A stretch of DNA of 64,000 nt, taken from positions 1,916,001-1,980,000 of the forward strand of contig BROI01000001.1 of the NCBI GenBank assembly GCA_027923505.1, read 5' to 3'. Positions 20,371 to 31,442 of this stretch are shown one piece after another. The notes below the pieces were generated by a model that was not told the origin of the DNA, did not search any database, and worked only from the letters and a program-made list of their open reading frames with translations. The stretch comes from Mayamaea pseudoterrestris. Its lineage: Eukaryota; Bacillariophyta; Bacillariophyceae; Sellaphorales; Sellaphoraceae. Each line of letters opens with the position of its first letter. Position 1 is the first letter of the stretch. The translations under genes and the position numbers were made by a program.

Positions 20371-23300
20371 TTAGACGTCTTGCCGGTACGGCTTGATACG
20401 CCGAATATTAACTCGGTCAGTCACCATAGGCGAGAGGCGAATGGTAACCGTTCCATTAACGTGGACTTGTTCAATTGAATAAGGACCGATCCATCGTTCT
20501 TCGAGCTTGTTAGGGTCGTATACCTTTTTGAGGATCTGCTCGTCAACTTTAAAGTCATGAGTCAGTCTCGAACGATTCGCTTGGAGCAAACGTTCATTGA
20601 CAATCGCTTCTCGTTTAACAGAGATAGCTAGAATGTCGGCAACAAGCGGTATATCCAGAAACATGTCGCGTTGAAAGACGACGGCGCCGGGAGAAAGGTT
20701 ATCAAGAGCTCCACTTGATACAACTCGTGTTGCATGCATTGCTGTCGCGAGGCATTGATCGATTATATCGTCAGCTTCCATCAAATCCTCGGGCGGATGA
20801 GCGTGTACAAGTGTACGAAGCACGTTGCCAATAACGAGGTGACAGCGCTCGCAAATGCTGTTAGCAGTGGGCGTCTTGGCCGAAGCGGCATGCCATTCAA
20901 TCCCATTGTGTTCAAGGATGGTTCCAAATGCTCCTTTAAACTCACTGCCTTGGTCGGCAACGAGTCGCATTGGTCGAGGATAGCGAGAGAGCCAGTTGTC
21001 TTCAAAGAGACGGCCGATATGATACGCCGACTTGTCCTGATAGCGAACAATTTCGACAAGGTTAGTAACTGGGTCAATCATCGTTAACGCTCTGAAATAA
21101 CAGTCAATGCCGTTCACTGATACTTTCCATGGGCCGATGAGGTCAACGTGGACTTCATACCAAGGAGCGACGCGTACGTCTCTCGCTGGCAGCTCTCCAT
21201 ATTGGCGACTGCCTCCTTTGTTGCGTTGGCAAGTATCGCAGGCACCAACAAGATGCTCGACGCGCTGCTTGAGCTTAGGATGGTAAAAGTGCTGTTTGAT
21301 GCTCGTTGTGAGGCGAGTCATTCCAGCGTGGGCCATTGAAAGGTGGTACCAAAGAATCAAGCGATCGAGGATCGCACTGGGGATGCAGATTCGCCAGCGT
21401 TCGTCTGCTTGGAATACAACAATCTGAACGTCTCCAAGTTGTTTGTATTGTATGGTTGTCGCGTCTTGGTTTTGGACTGCGGCCATTAGCGTTGCATCTT
21501 CTTGTTGATACTCGGCAATGGTTGAATACGACAGGGGATATCGCCCTTGTTCGTCGAACTCCGGATGGAGGAGCAGGCACTCTGCAAGCTCTGGTTCGTC
21601 CCGTAGGAGACAGTAACCTTCATTAGCAATTGATAGCTCTTCAATTTGCCTTTCCCCATGGTCGTTTGTTGTTGATTCAATTGAATGTGCAAGAACGCCG
21701 CCATCGTGATGGCCATCGTTGACACCGTGTAAGTTGTCATCGTGATGGGTATGTCGCATGGGCACTGCAGCCTTTTGCGCTTCCGTTTGTCGGGCATCCT
21801 GTTGTTGCTTTAAAACATCAACAGGGCTCTCCCCCACTAGAGAGGTTTCCCTTGCCGTTGGAACCCTTGAAAGAGCATCTGCGACAGTATTAAGCTCCCC
21901 TTTGAGATAAAGGAACTCGGGACCGAATTCCTCCAAGTACAGACGCCATCGAAGGACGCGCTGCGTTTGAAAGGCGGTCAACTCGTGGGTGAGATTTTTA
22001 TGGTCCGTATGGATCTGCAAACGCGCTCCAAGCAGCATCGAACGAAACGTTTTGAGCGTTTCAACAATACTTAGCAATTCCTTCTCAATGGTGGTGTAAT
22101 TGACTTGGGCGCTGTTGAGTTTGCGCGAAAAGTAAGCGACCGGAATGCCGTCTTGAAGAATGACGGCCCCAAGTTGGTAATCCGAGGCATCCGTTTTAAT
22201 AACAAATGGCTTGTTGTGATCAGGGTAACGAAGAAGAACATCGCTTGCTGCAACCGCTTTCATTTCTTCGAACGCCTTTTGTTGAGGCGCGCCCCATTGA
22301 AAGGTCTTTTTGCCAACGAGATTCGTCAAAGGAGCAAGCATGTGCGACCGTCGCGACAAGACCAAGGAATGAGCGCAACTGTTTAATGTTGGTAGGAGGC
22401 TTCATATCCACAATTGCTTGGACCTTTTTGGGCCAGGGTTTGAGTCCTGTCGGCGTGAGCCAGTACCCAAGCCAGTCAGTCTCCTTGACGCCCCATTCGC
22501 ACTTGCTTGGATTGATTGTAAAGCCGCTATCCTCAAGTCGCTTTAAAACAGACTCCAATAGCTTTAAATGCTCTTGCCAAGTGTCGCTAAAGCAACCGAC
22601 GTCATCAAGGTACTTTTCAACGTCGCGCAATCCTTGTAAAACCTTCTCCATCACCTCTTGAGCAATATCGGGGGCTTGATTGACGCCCATTGGCAAACGC
22701 AAGTATCGAAACAAACCGAATGGCGTTGCAATTGTACAGAGCTCGCTGCTTTCCTTGTCCAACTGGAAGGTATAATACTGCATTGAAATATCAAGCTTTG
22801 TGAAGAACTTGTACCCGCTGCGCCTCGCCAGTAGCTCATGGATACGCGGCATCGGGAACGTGCGCCTTTTAATCACTTTATTCAACGCCCGAAAGTCAGA
22901 AACAAAGCGTACAGTCTTGTCCTTCTTTGGTATAATAAAGGTGGGCGCCGCCCATTCGCTGCGGCCGCAAGGCTCAAGTACACCGAGTTCGACGAGTCGA
23001 TCAAGCTCTTCCTTGAAGGTTTGCTCATGCACTCGAGGCACTGGATAATGTCTTTTATGGACTGGTTTAGCTTGTGGATCAATGTCAATGTGGACTAGCT
23101 TGTGTGGGTATTTGCCAAGCTTGCCTGAAAAGAGAGCGGGAAAGCGTCGTAAGAGACGTTTTAAATCGGTACGTTGCTCCTCATTTAAATGAGTTGATTG
23201 ATCGGCAACCTCATCTGTTGACACTTTGTTATACTTAGCTGATAAAATCTCCTCGCTTGTATGCAGGTCTGGTTCAGTATCAGAGAAAAGAACAAACCGC

Positions 23301-23734
23301 TCAATCAAAGAGTCTCTGATTTGCTTTGGCCGATTGCTCAAATCCTCCATCGTTACCATTGGAGTCGATTGATTACCCCAATTGATTTGCTTGTCTCCAA
23401 AGTCAATGGTCAATCCGAGCGCCGTTAAGACGTCTCGCCCCAGCAGCATGTCGTATCTGATATCCTGTTGGAAGACTCGCACGGGGAAGTTGCCGATCCT
23501 TTTTGAAGTGCTAAACTCGGGAAGGAACGACTCGGCAAAATCAATCTTGGTAGAGCTTTCCAGTTTGCCAACTGCAGTCTGTGATATTAAACGTGGTGCT
23601 TTGCACTGAGGCAATCCATGTGCCGCTCTTTGGCTAATCCAACTCGTCGAGGCTCCTGAATCGCAAAGGGCGGTAAGCGTGCGTTTACAGCGACTGCCAT
23701 TAGCTTTACCAACGACAATAAGTACAACAGGAAT
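20371..23734 (-). pseudogene. Gypsy pol, truncated duplicate (part of protease, RT, RNase H, integrase)
   Basis: Fossil. Lacks gag and the start of the protease because it begins at the duplication junction. It holds RT with a YLDD box, RNase H (KTDASDYQLGAVIL), an HHCC zinc finger and the integrase core plus GPY/F end. Same content as the longer copy to its right. Confidence 0.88.
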
Positions 23735-23960
23735 TGAAGTACCTATCGTAGGATGATATGTAAATGGAAATTATGATGGTATTTTAAAAGACTGCAATTG
23801 AAGATTGCCTCCATGGCGAGCCATCGCTTTAAAAGAGCGAGGATCGCAGATGTCGCAACAGGATCGCCCATCTTCGCTAATACCCGACGGGCGTGTCCGT
23901 TGACTGTCCGGCTCGCCGTTGAGGACGGGCCGGTGCATGTGAATCGTGTCAGATAGCACA
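23735..23960 (-). repeat. LTR of the gypsy element (copy 2, internal)
   Basis: 226 bp, identical to copy 1; lies between the two pol copies. Confidence 0.88.
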
Positions 23961-24106
23961 CTCTCCCACACTAAGAGCGACCATGAGGGTAGCTGGGGTA
24001 AAATGTCTTCCTTCTTGTTTGTAAAGTGGCAGCGGCCTTCCTGTCGCACAGGGTGCCGTAATTTAGCTCGATCTTGGTAGATTGAAGCAAGGGAGCTGCG
24101 CAAACC

Positions 24107-27100
24107 TTAGACGTCTTGCCGGTACGGCTTGATACGCCGAATATTAACTCGGTCAGTCACCATAGGCGAGAGGCGAATGGTAACCGTTCCATTAACGTGG
24201 ACTTGTTCAATTGAATAAGGACCGATCCATCGTTCTTCGAGCTTGTTAGGGTCGTATACCTTTTTGAGGATCTGCTCGTCAACTTTAAAGTCATGAGTCA
24301 GTCTCGAACGATTCGCTTGGAGCAAACGTTCATTGACAATCGCTTCTCGTTTAACAGAGATAGCTAGAATGTCGGCAACAAGCGGTATATCCAGAAACAT
24401 GTCGCGTTGAAAGACGACGGCGCCGGGAGAAAGGTTATCAAGAGCTCCACTTGATACAACTCGTGTTGCATGCATTGCTGTCGCGAGGCATTGATCGATT
24501 ATATCGTCAGCTTCCATCAAATCCTCGGGCGGATGAGCGTGTACAAGTGTACGAAGCACGTTGCCAATAACGAGGTGACAGCGCTCGCAAATGCTGTTAG
24601 CAGTGGGCGTCTTGGCCGAAGCGGCATGCCATTCAATCCCATTGTGTTCAAGGATGGTTCCAAATGCTCCTTTAAACTCACTGCCTTGGTCGGCAACGAG
24701 TCGCATTGGTCGAGGATAGCGAGAGAGCCAGTTGTCTTCAAAGAGACGGCCGATATGATACGCCGACTTGTCCTGATAGCGAACAATTTCGACAAGGTTA
24801 GTAACTGGGTCAATCATCGTTAACGCTCTGAAATAACAGTCAATGCCGTTCACTGATACTTTCCATGGGCCGATGAGGTCAACGTGGACTTCATACCAAG
24901 GAGCGACGCGTACGTCTCTCGCTGGCAGCTCTCCATATTGGCGACTGCCTCCTTTGTTGCGTTGGCAAGTATCGCAGGCACCAACAAGATGCTCGACGCG
25001 CTGCTTGAGCTTAGGATGGTAAAAGTGCTGTTTGATGCTCGTTGTGAGGCGAGTCATTCCAGCGTGGGCCATTGAAAGGTGGTACCAAAGAATCAAGCGA
25101 TCGAGGATCGCACTGGGGATGCAGATTCGCCAGCGTTCGTCTGCTTGGAATACAACAATCTGAACGTCTCCAAGTTGTTTGTATTGTATGGTTGTCGCGT
25201 CTTGGTTTTGGACTGCGGCCATTAGCGTTGCATCTTCTTGTTGATACTCGGCAATGGTTGAATACGACAGGGGATATCGCCCTTGTTCGTCGAACTCCGG
25301 ATGGAGGAGCAGGCACTCTGCAAGCTCTGGTTCGTCCCGTAGGAGACAGTAACCTTCATTAGCAATTGATAGCTCTTCAATTTGCCTTTCCCCATGGTCG
25401 TTTGTTGTTGATTCAATTGAATGTGCAAGAACGCCGCCATCGTGATGGCCATCGTTGACACCGTGTAAGTTGTCATCGTGATGGGTATGTCGCATGGGCA
25501 CTGCAGCCTTTTGCGCTTCCGTTTGTCGGGCATCCTGTTGTTGCTTTAAAACATCAACAGGGCTCTCCCCCACTAGAGAGGTTTCCCTTGCCGTTGGAAC
25601 CCTTGAAAGAGCATCTGCGACAGTATTAAGCTCCCCTTTGAGATAAAGGAACTCGGGACCGAATTCCTCCAAGTACAGACGCCATCGAAGGACGCGCTGC
25701 GTTTGAAAGGCGGTCAACTCGTGGGTGAGATTTTTATGGTCCGTATGGATCTGCAAACGCGCTCCAAGCAGCATCGAACGAAACGTTTTGAGCGTTTCAA
25801 CAATACTTAGCAATTCCTTCTCAATGGTGGTGTAATTGACTTGGGCGCTGTTGAGTTTGCGCGAAAAGTAAGCGACCGGAATGCCGTCTTGAAGAATGAC
25901 GGCCCCAAGTTGGTAATCCGAGGCATCCGTTTTAATAACAAATGGCTTGTTGTGATCAGGGTAACGAAGAAGAACATCGCTTGCTGCAACCGCTTTCATT
26001 TCTTCGAACGCCTTTTGTTGAGGCGCGCCCCATTGAAAGGTCTTTTTGCCAACGAGATTCGTCAACGGAGCAAGCATGTGCGACCGTCGCGACAAGACCA
26101 AGGAATGAGCGCAACTGTTTAATGTTGGTAGGAGGCTTCATATCCACAATTGCTTGGACCTTTTTGGGCCAGGGTTTGAGTCCTGTCGGCGTGAGCCAGT
26201 ACCCAAGCCAGTCAGTCTCCTTGACGCCCCATTCGCACTTGCTTGGATTGATTGTAAAGCCGCTATCCTCAAGTCGCTTTAAAACAGACTCCAATAGCTT
26301 TAAATGCTCTTGCCAAGTGTCGCTAAAGCAACCGACGTCATCAAGGTACTTTTCAACGTCGCGCAATCCTTGTAAAACCTTCTCCATCACCTCTTGAGCA
26401 ATATCGGGGGCTTGATTGACGCCCATTGGCAAACGCAAGTATCGAAACAAACCGAATGGCGTTGCAATTGTACAGAGCTCGCTGCTTTCCTTGTCCAACT
26501 GGAAGGTATAATACTGCATTGAAATATCAAGCTTTGTGAAGAACTTGTACCCGCTGCGCCTCGCCAGTAGCTCATGGATACGCGGCATCGGGAACGTGCG
26601 CCTTTTAATCACTTTATTCAACGCCCGAAAGTCAGAAACAAAGCGTACAGTCTTGTCCTTCTTTGGTATAATAAAGGTGGGCGCCGCCCATTCGCTGCGG
26701 CCGCAAGGCTCAAGTACACCGAGTTCGACGAGTCGATCAAGCTCTTCCTTGAAGGTTTGCTCATGCACTCGAGGCACTGGATAATGTCTTTTATGGACTG
26801 GTTTAGCTTGTGGATCAATGTCAATGTGGACTAGCTTGTGTGGGTATTTGCCAAGCTTGCCTGAAAAGAGAGCGGGAAAGCGTCGTAAGAGACGTTTTAA
26901 ATCGGTACGTTGCTCCTCATTTAAATGAGTTGATTGATCGGCAACCTCATCTGTTGACACTTTGTTATACTTAGCTGATAAAATCTCCTCGCTTGTATGC
27001 AGGTCTGGTTCAGTATCAGAGAAAAGAACAAACCGCTCAATCAAAGAGTCTCTGATTTGCTTTGGCCGATTGCTCAAATCCTCCATCGTTACCATTGGAG

Positions 27101-27465
27101 TCGATTGATTACCCCAATTGATTTGCTTGTCTCCAAAGTCAATGGTCAATCCGAGCGCCGTTAAGACGTCTCGCCCCAGCAGCATGTCGTATCTGATATC
27201 CTGTTGGAAGACTCGCACGGGGAAGTTGCCGATCCTTTTTGAAGTGCTAAACTCGGGAAGGAACGACTCGGCAAAATCAATCTTGGTAGAGCTTTCCAGT
27301 TTGCCAACTGCAGTCTGTGATATTAAACGTGGTGCTTTGCACTGAGGCAATCCATGTGCCGCTCTTTGGCTAATCCAACTCGTCGAGGCTCCTGAATCGC
27401 AAAGGGCGGTAAGCGTGCGTTTACAGCGACTGCCATTAGCTTTACCAACGACAATAAGTACAACA
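24107..27465 (-). pseudogene. Gypsy pol, longer copy (protease, RT, RNase H, integrase)
   Basis: Fossil. Rough positions in element direction: aspartic protease ~27.45-27.1 kb, RT ~26.8-26.1 kb (YLDD), RNase H ~26.05-25.6 kb, integrase zinc finger ~25.08-24.95 kb, integrase core with D,D,E residues ~24.95-24.5 kb, GPY/F module near 24.2 kb. The domain order is diagnostic for Ty3/gypsy. The coding region shows about one break. Confidence 0.9.
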
Positions 27466-27569
27466 GGAATGTAATCCGTAACTTTGTCGCTAGTAGCTTG
27501 TTGATTAACTTCATCCGCTACAAGAGCGTCTTCAGTCGCACTGGCTGCCGCTGAGACCGCCGCCGTATC

Positions 27570-28608
27570 TCATTCTTCAAAGACCGCTCCAATTGCTTGA
27601 TCCCAATCAACCTCCGACTTGCTCTCTTGCTCTGGCGCTGGTTCCTCTGTTGTAACATCCACTATCATGTGCTGGTCTTCATCAGCTTCTTGAGCAGCTC
27701 CGCCTCCATTGTTGCCGCCTCCATTGTTTTTCTTTTTCAATTTCGACTTGTCGAGTTTGAAACCCGGCTTGTAGCGCGGGCCCTTGGGGTTGCCGAAACA
27801 CTGCTCCCAAGTGTGGCCGTCGTGGTATTTGCACACGTTGGCATCGTTGTTTGCTTTATGCTTCTTTCTCGATCCATTCCCATGGTCGTTGTTGTTTTGG
27901 CCACCGCCGTTGCCACCGTTGCGACGCGAGCGTTTGCCGCTCCGACGGCTGCCGCCATTGTCGTTCGAGTCGACTGGAGTCCTGTTGCTTGCCTTTAAGT
28001 TGATCATATTATCCAACCATCTTGCAAACTGAATCAAAGAGAGGTCAGCCAAACGACTCGTTAAAGATTGTTCCTCGAACTTGCTTTGCAGCCAAGTAGG
28101 GACCATCGCGAGCAGGAGATTCGCGACGCTACCGCTGATCGGGCCCGCAGGGTAAACCGCCTCGCCTACGGATGACATAAGCCTCAACTGAACGCGATCA
28201 ATTGATTGGCGCAATGAGCCGTGCCGGACATCTCTTTTGTCGCAACTGACCACCGAAAGCTGGCGACGACAGCCGAGCGAAGGAGTCCAGCGCGATTGCG
28301 ATTCGTGTGGGCAGAACTGATTGATCCCAAGTATCACGAGGCGCTCCAAGGAGACAAAGGCGAAAGGATTCCTTGTGGACCCTCATGCGATGGGCTGCCT
28401 GTCCATCAAAGGCGAGCTGCTCCATTGCACCAATCACCTCCCCGATGACACGAAGGACTGTCACGACGTCTTCATCACTAGCAATCTGTATCTTGCGCTT
28501 GTGCTTGGATCCATCTTGCTTGGTGAACGTGAGATCTTGTTTCGGTAGCGACTCAAACTTGACGCGAGGCACCAAAGGGATCTTGACGTCGACTCCTCTA
28601 ATCAACAT
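27570..28608 (-). pseudogene. Gypsy gag region
   Basis: Fossil. Capsid-like helical segment at ~28.6-28.0 kb and a basic, Asn/Gly-rich nucleocapsid part with a Cys/His cluster (CKYHDGHTWEQC) of the CxxHxxxHxxxxC kind near 27.83 kb. About one break. Confidence 0.75.
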
Positions 28609-28658
28609 GTTGTTTCGTTTCCGTTTTCGATAGACAGTTGTCTATTTTGAATTCAAAG

Positions 28659-28883
28659 TGAAGTACCTATCGTAGGATGATATGTAAATGGAAATTATGA
28701 TGGTATTTTAAAGACTGCAATTGAAGATTGCCTCCATGGCGAGCCATCGCTTTAAAAGAGCGAGGATCGCAGATGTCGCAACAGGATCGCCCATCTTCGC
28801 TAATACCCGACGGGCGTGTCCGTTGACTGTCCGGCTCGCCGTTGAGGCTGGGCCGGTGCATGTGAATCGTGTCAGATAGCACA
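28659..28883 (-). repeat. LTR of the gypsy element (copy 3, 5' end in element direction)
   Basis: 225 bp; differs from the other two LTRs at about three positions, so slightly more diverged than they are from one another. Inner edge borders the leader that precedes gag. Confidence 0.87.
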
Positions 28884-29413
28884 GACTTATCTACATAATA
28901 ATGCACTGCATTGCTATAGCAACCGATAGCAAATGCGCGCGTGGACTTTTAAAGCTGGCTCTACCTTATACTCGCTACTTCTGTAGCAAGTCGGTTGGCG
29001 AGCGGTTACAGTAGTTTTGGAACGCAAACTTTCGTACGTGAACCACGACTCAACGTGGCGCAAAAACTGCACGACTCTGCTCCACAATGTACTACAGAGC
29101 AACCATCTGCAAAATCGAGAAAAACAGAATGCGAACATTCTGTCTCGGTTCAAGTGTACCGAAAGCAGTAAGAACAGGAAATCTGTGCTCGATTCCAGAA
29201 ACGTCGATGGTGAAATGAGCAGGAAAAGCCGAGATGGGCTGGAGTGAAAGCGACCTTGTCGGTGTTAGCCTGGATGAGGCAATGCAAGCTGTGAACAATG
29301 TACATTGAATCATCCGAAGAGCATCGTCTGCATTGGCAGTTTCAAGAAGAACTATGCTAGCATCGGCAGCTGTAGCTATCCTGTGTCTGGATTGAACATT
29401 TGCACCTTCAGCC
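28884..29413. other. Upstream region of the HSF gene
   Basis: A 530-bp stretch between the gypsy LTR and the HSF start codon. It contains a heat-shock-element-like site (listed separately) and no recognised gene. Confidence 0.5.
29126..29141 (+). promoter_or_regulatory. Heat-shock-element-like site upstream of HSF
   Basis: agaatgcgaacattct contains contiguous nGAAn-nTTCn units (cgaac-attct) preceded by a third GAA (agaat) one base out of register; the wider cagaatg...cattctg is an inverted repeat. It lies ~270 bp before the HSF start codon, suggesting autoregulation. Motif-level evidence only. Confidence 0.4.
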
Positions 29414-30844
29414 ATGAATCCCTCTGACGATTCCGGAAGCGGAACAAATAGAACAACTGCAAACGATGAAATTCCATCCTGGATGATGCACTGGATCCAA
29501 TCACAGAGACGGCCTTCACTAACCGCATTTCCTCAGCCTGCCATGGATGCAAACATTTACAATCAAATGCACCATCCTCCGGAGAGACGAAGCTCATTCA
29601 TCATGCCAAGCCCAATCGATCCATTGTCGCCAAGGAATCGAATGGCAGCACAAAACAACTTTTACCTCGCAGCACCCCCTCGATTGGGACCCAGTCACGG
29701 AGCGAGCACAAGGCAGCAGGCAGAACGCTTGGCGCAGCAACCCTCAACGAGCCAACTTGGAATCACTGAACCGCAACTGCCAAATCCAGCAAGCGCTGCT
29801 CCATTCACTGGCAACACTTATCATGATTCGCCGCAGATGTTTGCGGTGCAGCAGTCTCAGCAACTCCAACAGCGCCAAAACTTTCAGCAAGCGCAGACAC
29901 CGCGAATGACGACGGACCATCAGCCGTCGGCGCACAATTTTCTCAATAGCCATGTCATGCGTCGCGGGTCGGCCACGAACCTTGCGTATTCTGAATCTCC
30001 GAATCCAAATCATGGCATTTGCGCTTCTCAAGCTGAATTTTTGGATGCCTCCCAAATGGGTCTAACGAGGCAGCTCGTTTCCGGATCAAGCTTGGAGAGT
30101 CTCCCAGCATCCGAGCTAAATTCCCAGCAGCGCCTACCGCAGCAGCACGGTTCCTGGTCGAATGCAACAACGTTCGCTCCCGCCGTGCAAGATATGACCT
30201 TGCAGCAGCTCTTGTCCCAGTTTGAACAAAATTCGCAGCAGTACGCGATGCCCTCGGCCACAGATCACAGGTCGCTTGTTCTCTATCCAGAAATGTGTCC
30301 TCACAACGCGCAGCTCCCAGGCGCAATGCAGCCAACGCCCAATATGTTACTCATGAACATGAGAATACAGCAGCTGGCAGCTCCAGTCCTCTTTCCACAA
30401 GTTGAAAGTCCAGCCATTATTCCTTCGAGCGTGTTCTTGCCTGGAACAAAACCGCACCAGCGCAAAAAGTCTCCTCAACCGAAATTCCCCGTAAAGCTCC
30501 ATATGGCACTATCTGATGCAGCGCGAGACGGGAACGAGAACGTTGTTACTTGGACGGACGACGGCAAATACTTTCAGGTCCTCGACAGAGAACGTTTTGT
30601 CTCCGAAATTATCCCTTACTACTTTCGTATGACGAACATGGCATCCTTTCGAAGGCAGCTGGTCAATTACGGGTTTGAGCGCGTACCGAGAGGCCCAAAT
30701 GAAGGCGCATACCACCACGAAAGGTTCCATCGCGACAAGCCCGACTTGGCGCGACACATACTGGTAGTCCGTAAGCTCTCTCCCGAGGAAGCGGCTAATA
30801 AGGCACCTGGATGGGAACCAAGTCGGGACGATTTTGAACTCTAG
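29414..30844 (+). CDS. Heat-shock transcription factor (HSF-type DNA-binding domain, C-terminal)
   Basis: A 476-residue protein from ATG 29414 to TAG 30844, no intron. Residues ~1-345 are low-complexity, rich in Gln, Ser, Pro and Met, with no recognised fold, and could be an activation region. The HSF DNA-binding domain is at ~355-450: KFPVKLHMALSDAARDG, VVTWTDDGKYFQVLD, FVSEIIPYYFRMTNMASFRR, QLVNYGFERV, YHHERFHRDKPDL. The recognition helix MASFRRQLVNYGF is intact. Classical HSFs have this domain at the N-terminus followed by a coiled-coil trimerisation region; here only ~25 residues follow, so trimerisation must use other sequence or be absent. Diatoms have an expanded HSF family, so the target genes need not be heat-shock genes. 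Confidence 0.92.
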   Translation: MNPSDDSGSGTNRTTANDEIPSWMMHWIQSQRRPSLTAFPQPAMDANIYNQMHHPPERRSSFIMPSPIDPLSPRNRMAAQNNFYLAAPPRLGPSHGASTRQQAERLAQQPSTSQLGITEPQLPNPASAAPFTGNTYHDSPQMFAVQQSQQLQQRQNFQQAQTPRMTTDHQPSAHNFLNSHVMRRGSATNLAYSESPNPNHGICASQAEFLDASQMGLTRQLVSGSSLESLPASELNSQQRLPQQHGSWSNATTFAPAVQDMTLQQLLSQFEQNSQQYAMPSATDHRSLVLYPEMCPHNAQLPGAMQPTPNMLLMNMRIQQLAAPVLFPQVESPAIIPSSVFLPGTKPHQRKKSPQPKFPVKLHMALSDAARDGNENVVTWTDDGKYFQVLDRERFVSEIIPYYFRMTNMASFRRQLVNYGFERVPRGPNEGAYHHERFHRDKPDLARHILVVRKLSPEEAANKAPGWEPSRDDFEL

Positions 30845-31442
30845 ATATATTCAATTCCAATTTTGATTCACAGCCTATAGTTACTGACTTTACTCGCTTG
30901 TGAAAGACGCAGCTGTATATTCGCCGTAAGCGATCTTTTTGGATGGTCCCCACCGCTAGCCAGGTTTTACTGCGGGTAGAGAAGGAGAAGTTGTTGAAAG
31001 GCGGCAAGAAAAGATTTGGAAATGGAGCTTCCATTCGTCTCTCGATGCGTCGAGACCACTCAGAAGCGTGTCCCGCTTCGAACTCACTTCTTAAGCCCCA
31101 TATTTAAAATGTCTTTGCAGAAGTATAGCCCTTCCTATTTTGAATGACTCTTGCACATGCACCACGTCGGTACGGCACTCGATACGACATGCGCGAAAAC
31201 TGGCAAGAACAAAACGAAGCTTCCACGAATCCTGCATTCTCTCACAGCCAAACCTCTCAGCAATCGACGCACGATCTCCTCGTACAATTTCTGATGCAGA
31301 TATCGTACTTTTCGAGCATAATTCATCGCCAACACTGATTCGGACGAAGCCACAAACGAGCTACGTAGACAGCAAGCGAGCAATTTCTGCGCTTCGCTTT
31401 TTCATCTCACATTCAACACTCAACCATCACCTTTTACAAACG
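30845..31442. other. Intergenic region
   Basis: About 0.6 kb between two plus-strand genes. An open frame continues upstream from the reductase ATG at 31443 as far as 31140 but has no ATG, so it is probably 5' UTR. Nothing else recognised. Confidence 0.45.

Larger units (their letters stand above)
19999..27470 (-). repeat. Exact 3,736-bp head-to-tail tandem duplication inside the gypsy element
   Basis: Bases 19999-23734 and 23735-27470 are two direct copies of the same unit, each LTR plus the distal part of pol. They are the same length and differ at only a handful of bases. The junction at 23734/23735 places an LTR outer edge directly against the middle of the protease region. Confidence 0.93.
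19999..28883 (-). mobile_element. Ty3/gypsy LTR retrotransposon with internal tandem duplication
   Basis: Fossil element on the minus strand. Order in its own direction: LTR (28883-28659), gag (~28.6-27.57 kb), protease, RT, RNase H and integrase (~27.46-24.11 kb), LTR (23960-23735), a second 3' portion of pol (~23.73-20.37 kb), LTR (20224-19999). RNase H before integrase and a C-terminal GPY/F module (GPYSIEQVHVNGTVTIRL) place it in Ty3/gypsy; no chromodomain is visible. A purine-rich tract (GGGAGAG) precedes the 3' LTR. LTRs begin TG and end CA. The three LTRs are almost identical, so the insertion is young, yet coding parts are interrupted by about two to three breaks. No target-site duplication is seen at the outer ends, consistent with rearrangement. 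Confidence 0.92.

Noticed and set aside
19993-28889. Target-site duplication for the gypsy element
   Set aside because: Bases outside the outer LTR edges (atcat and gactt) do not match.
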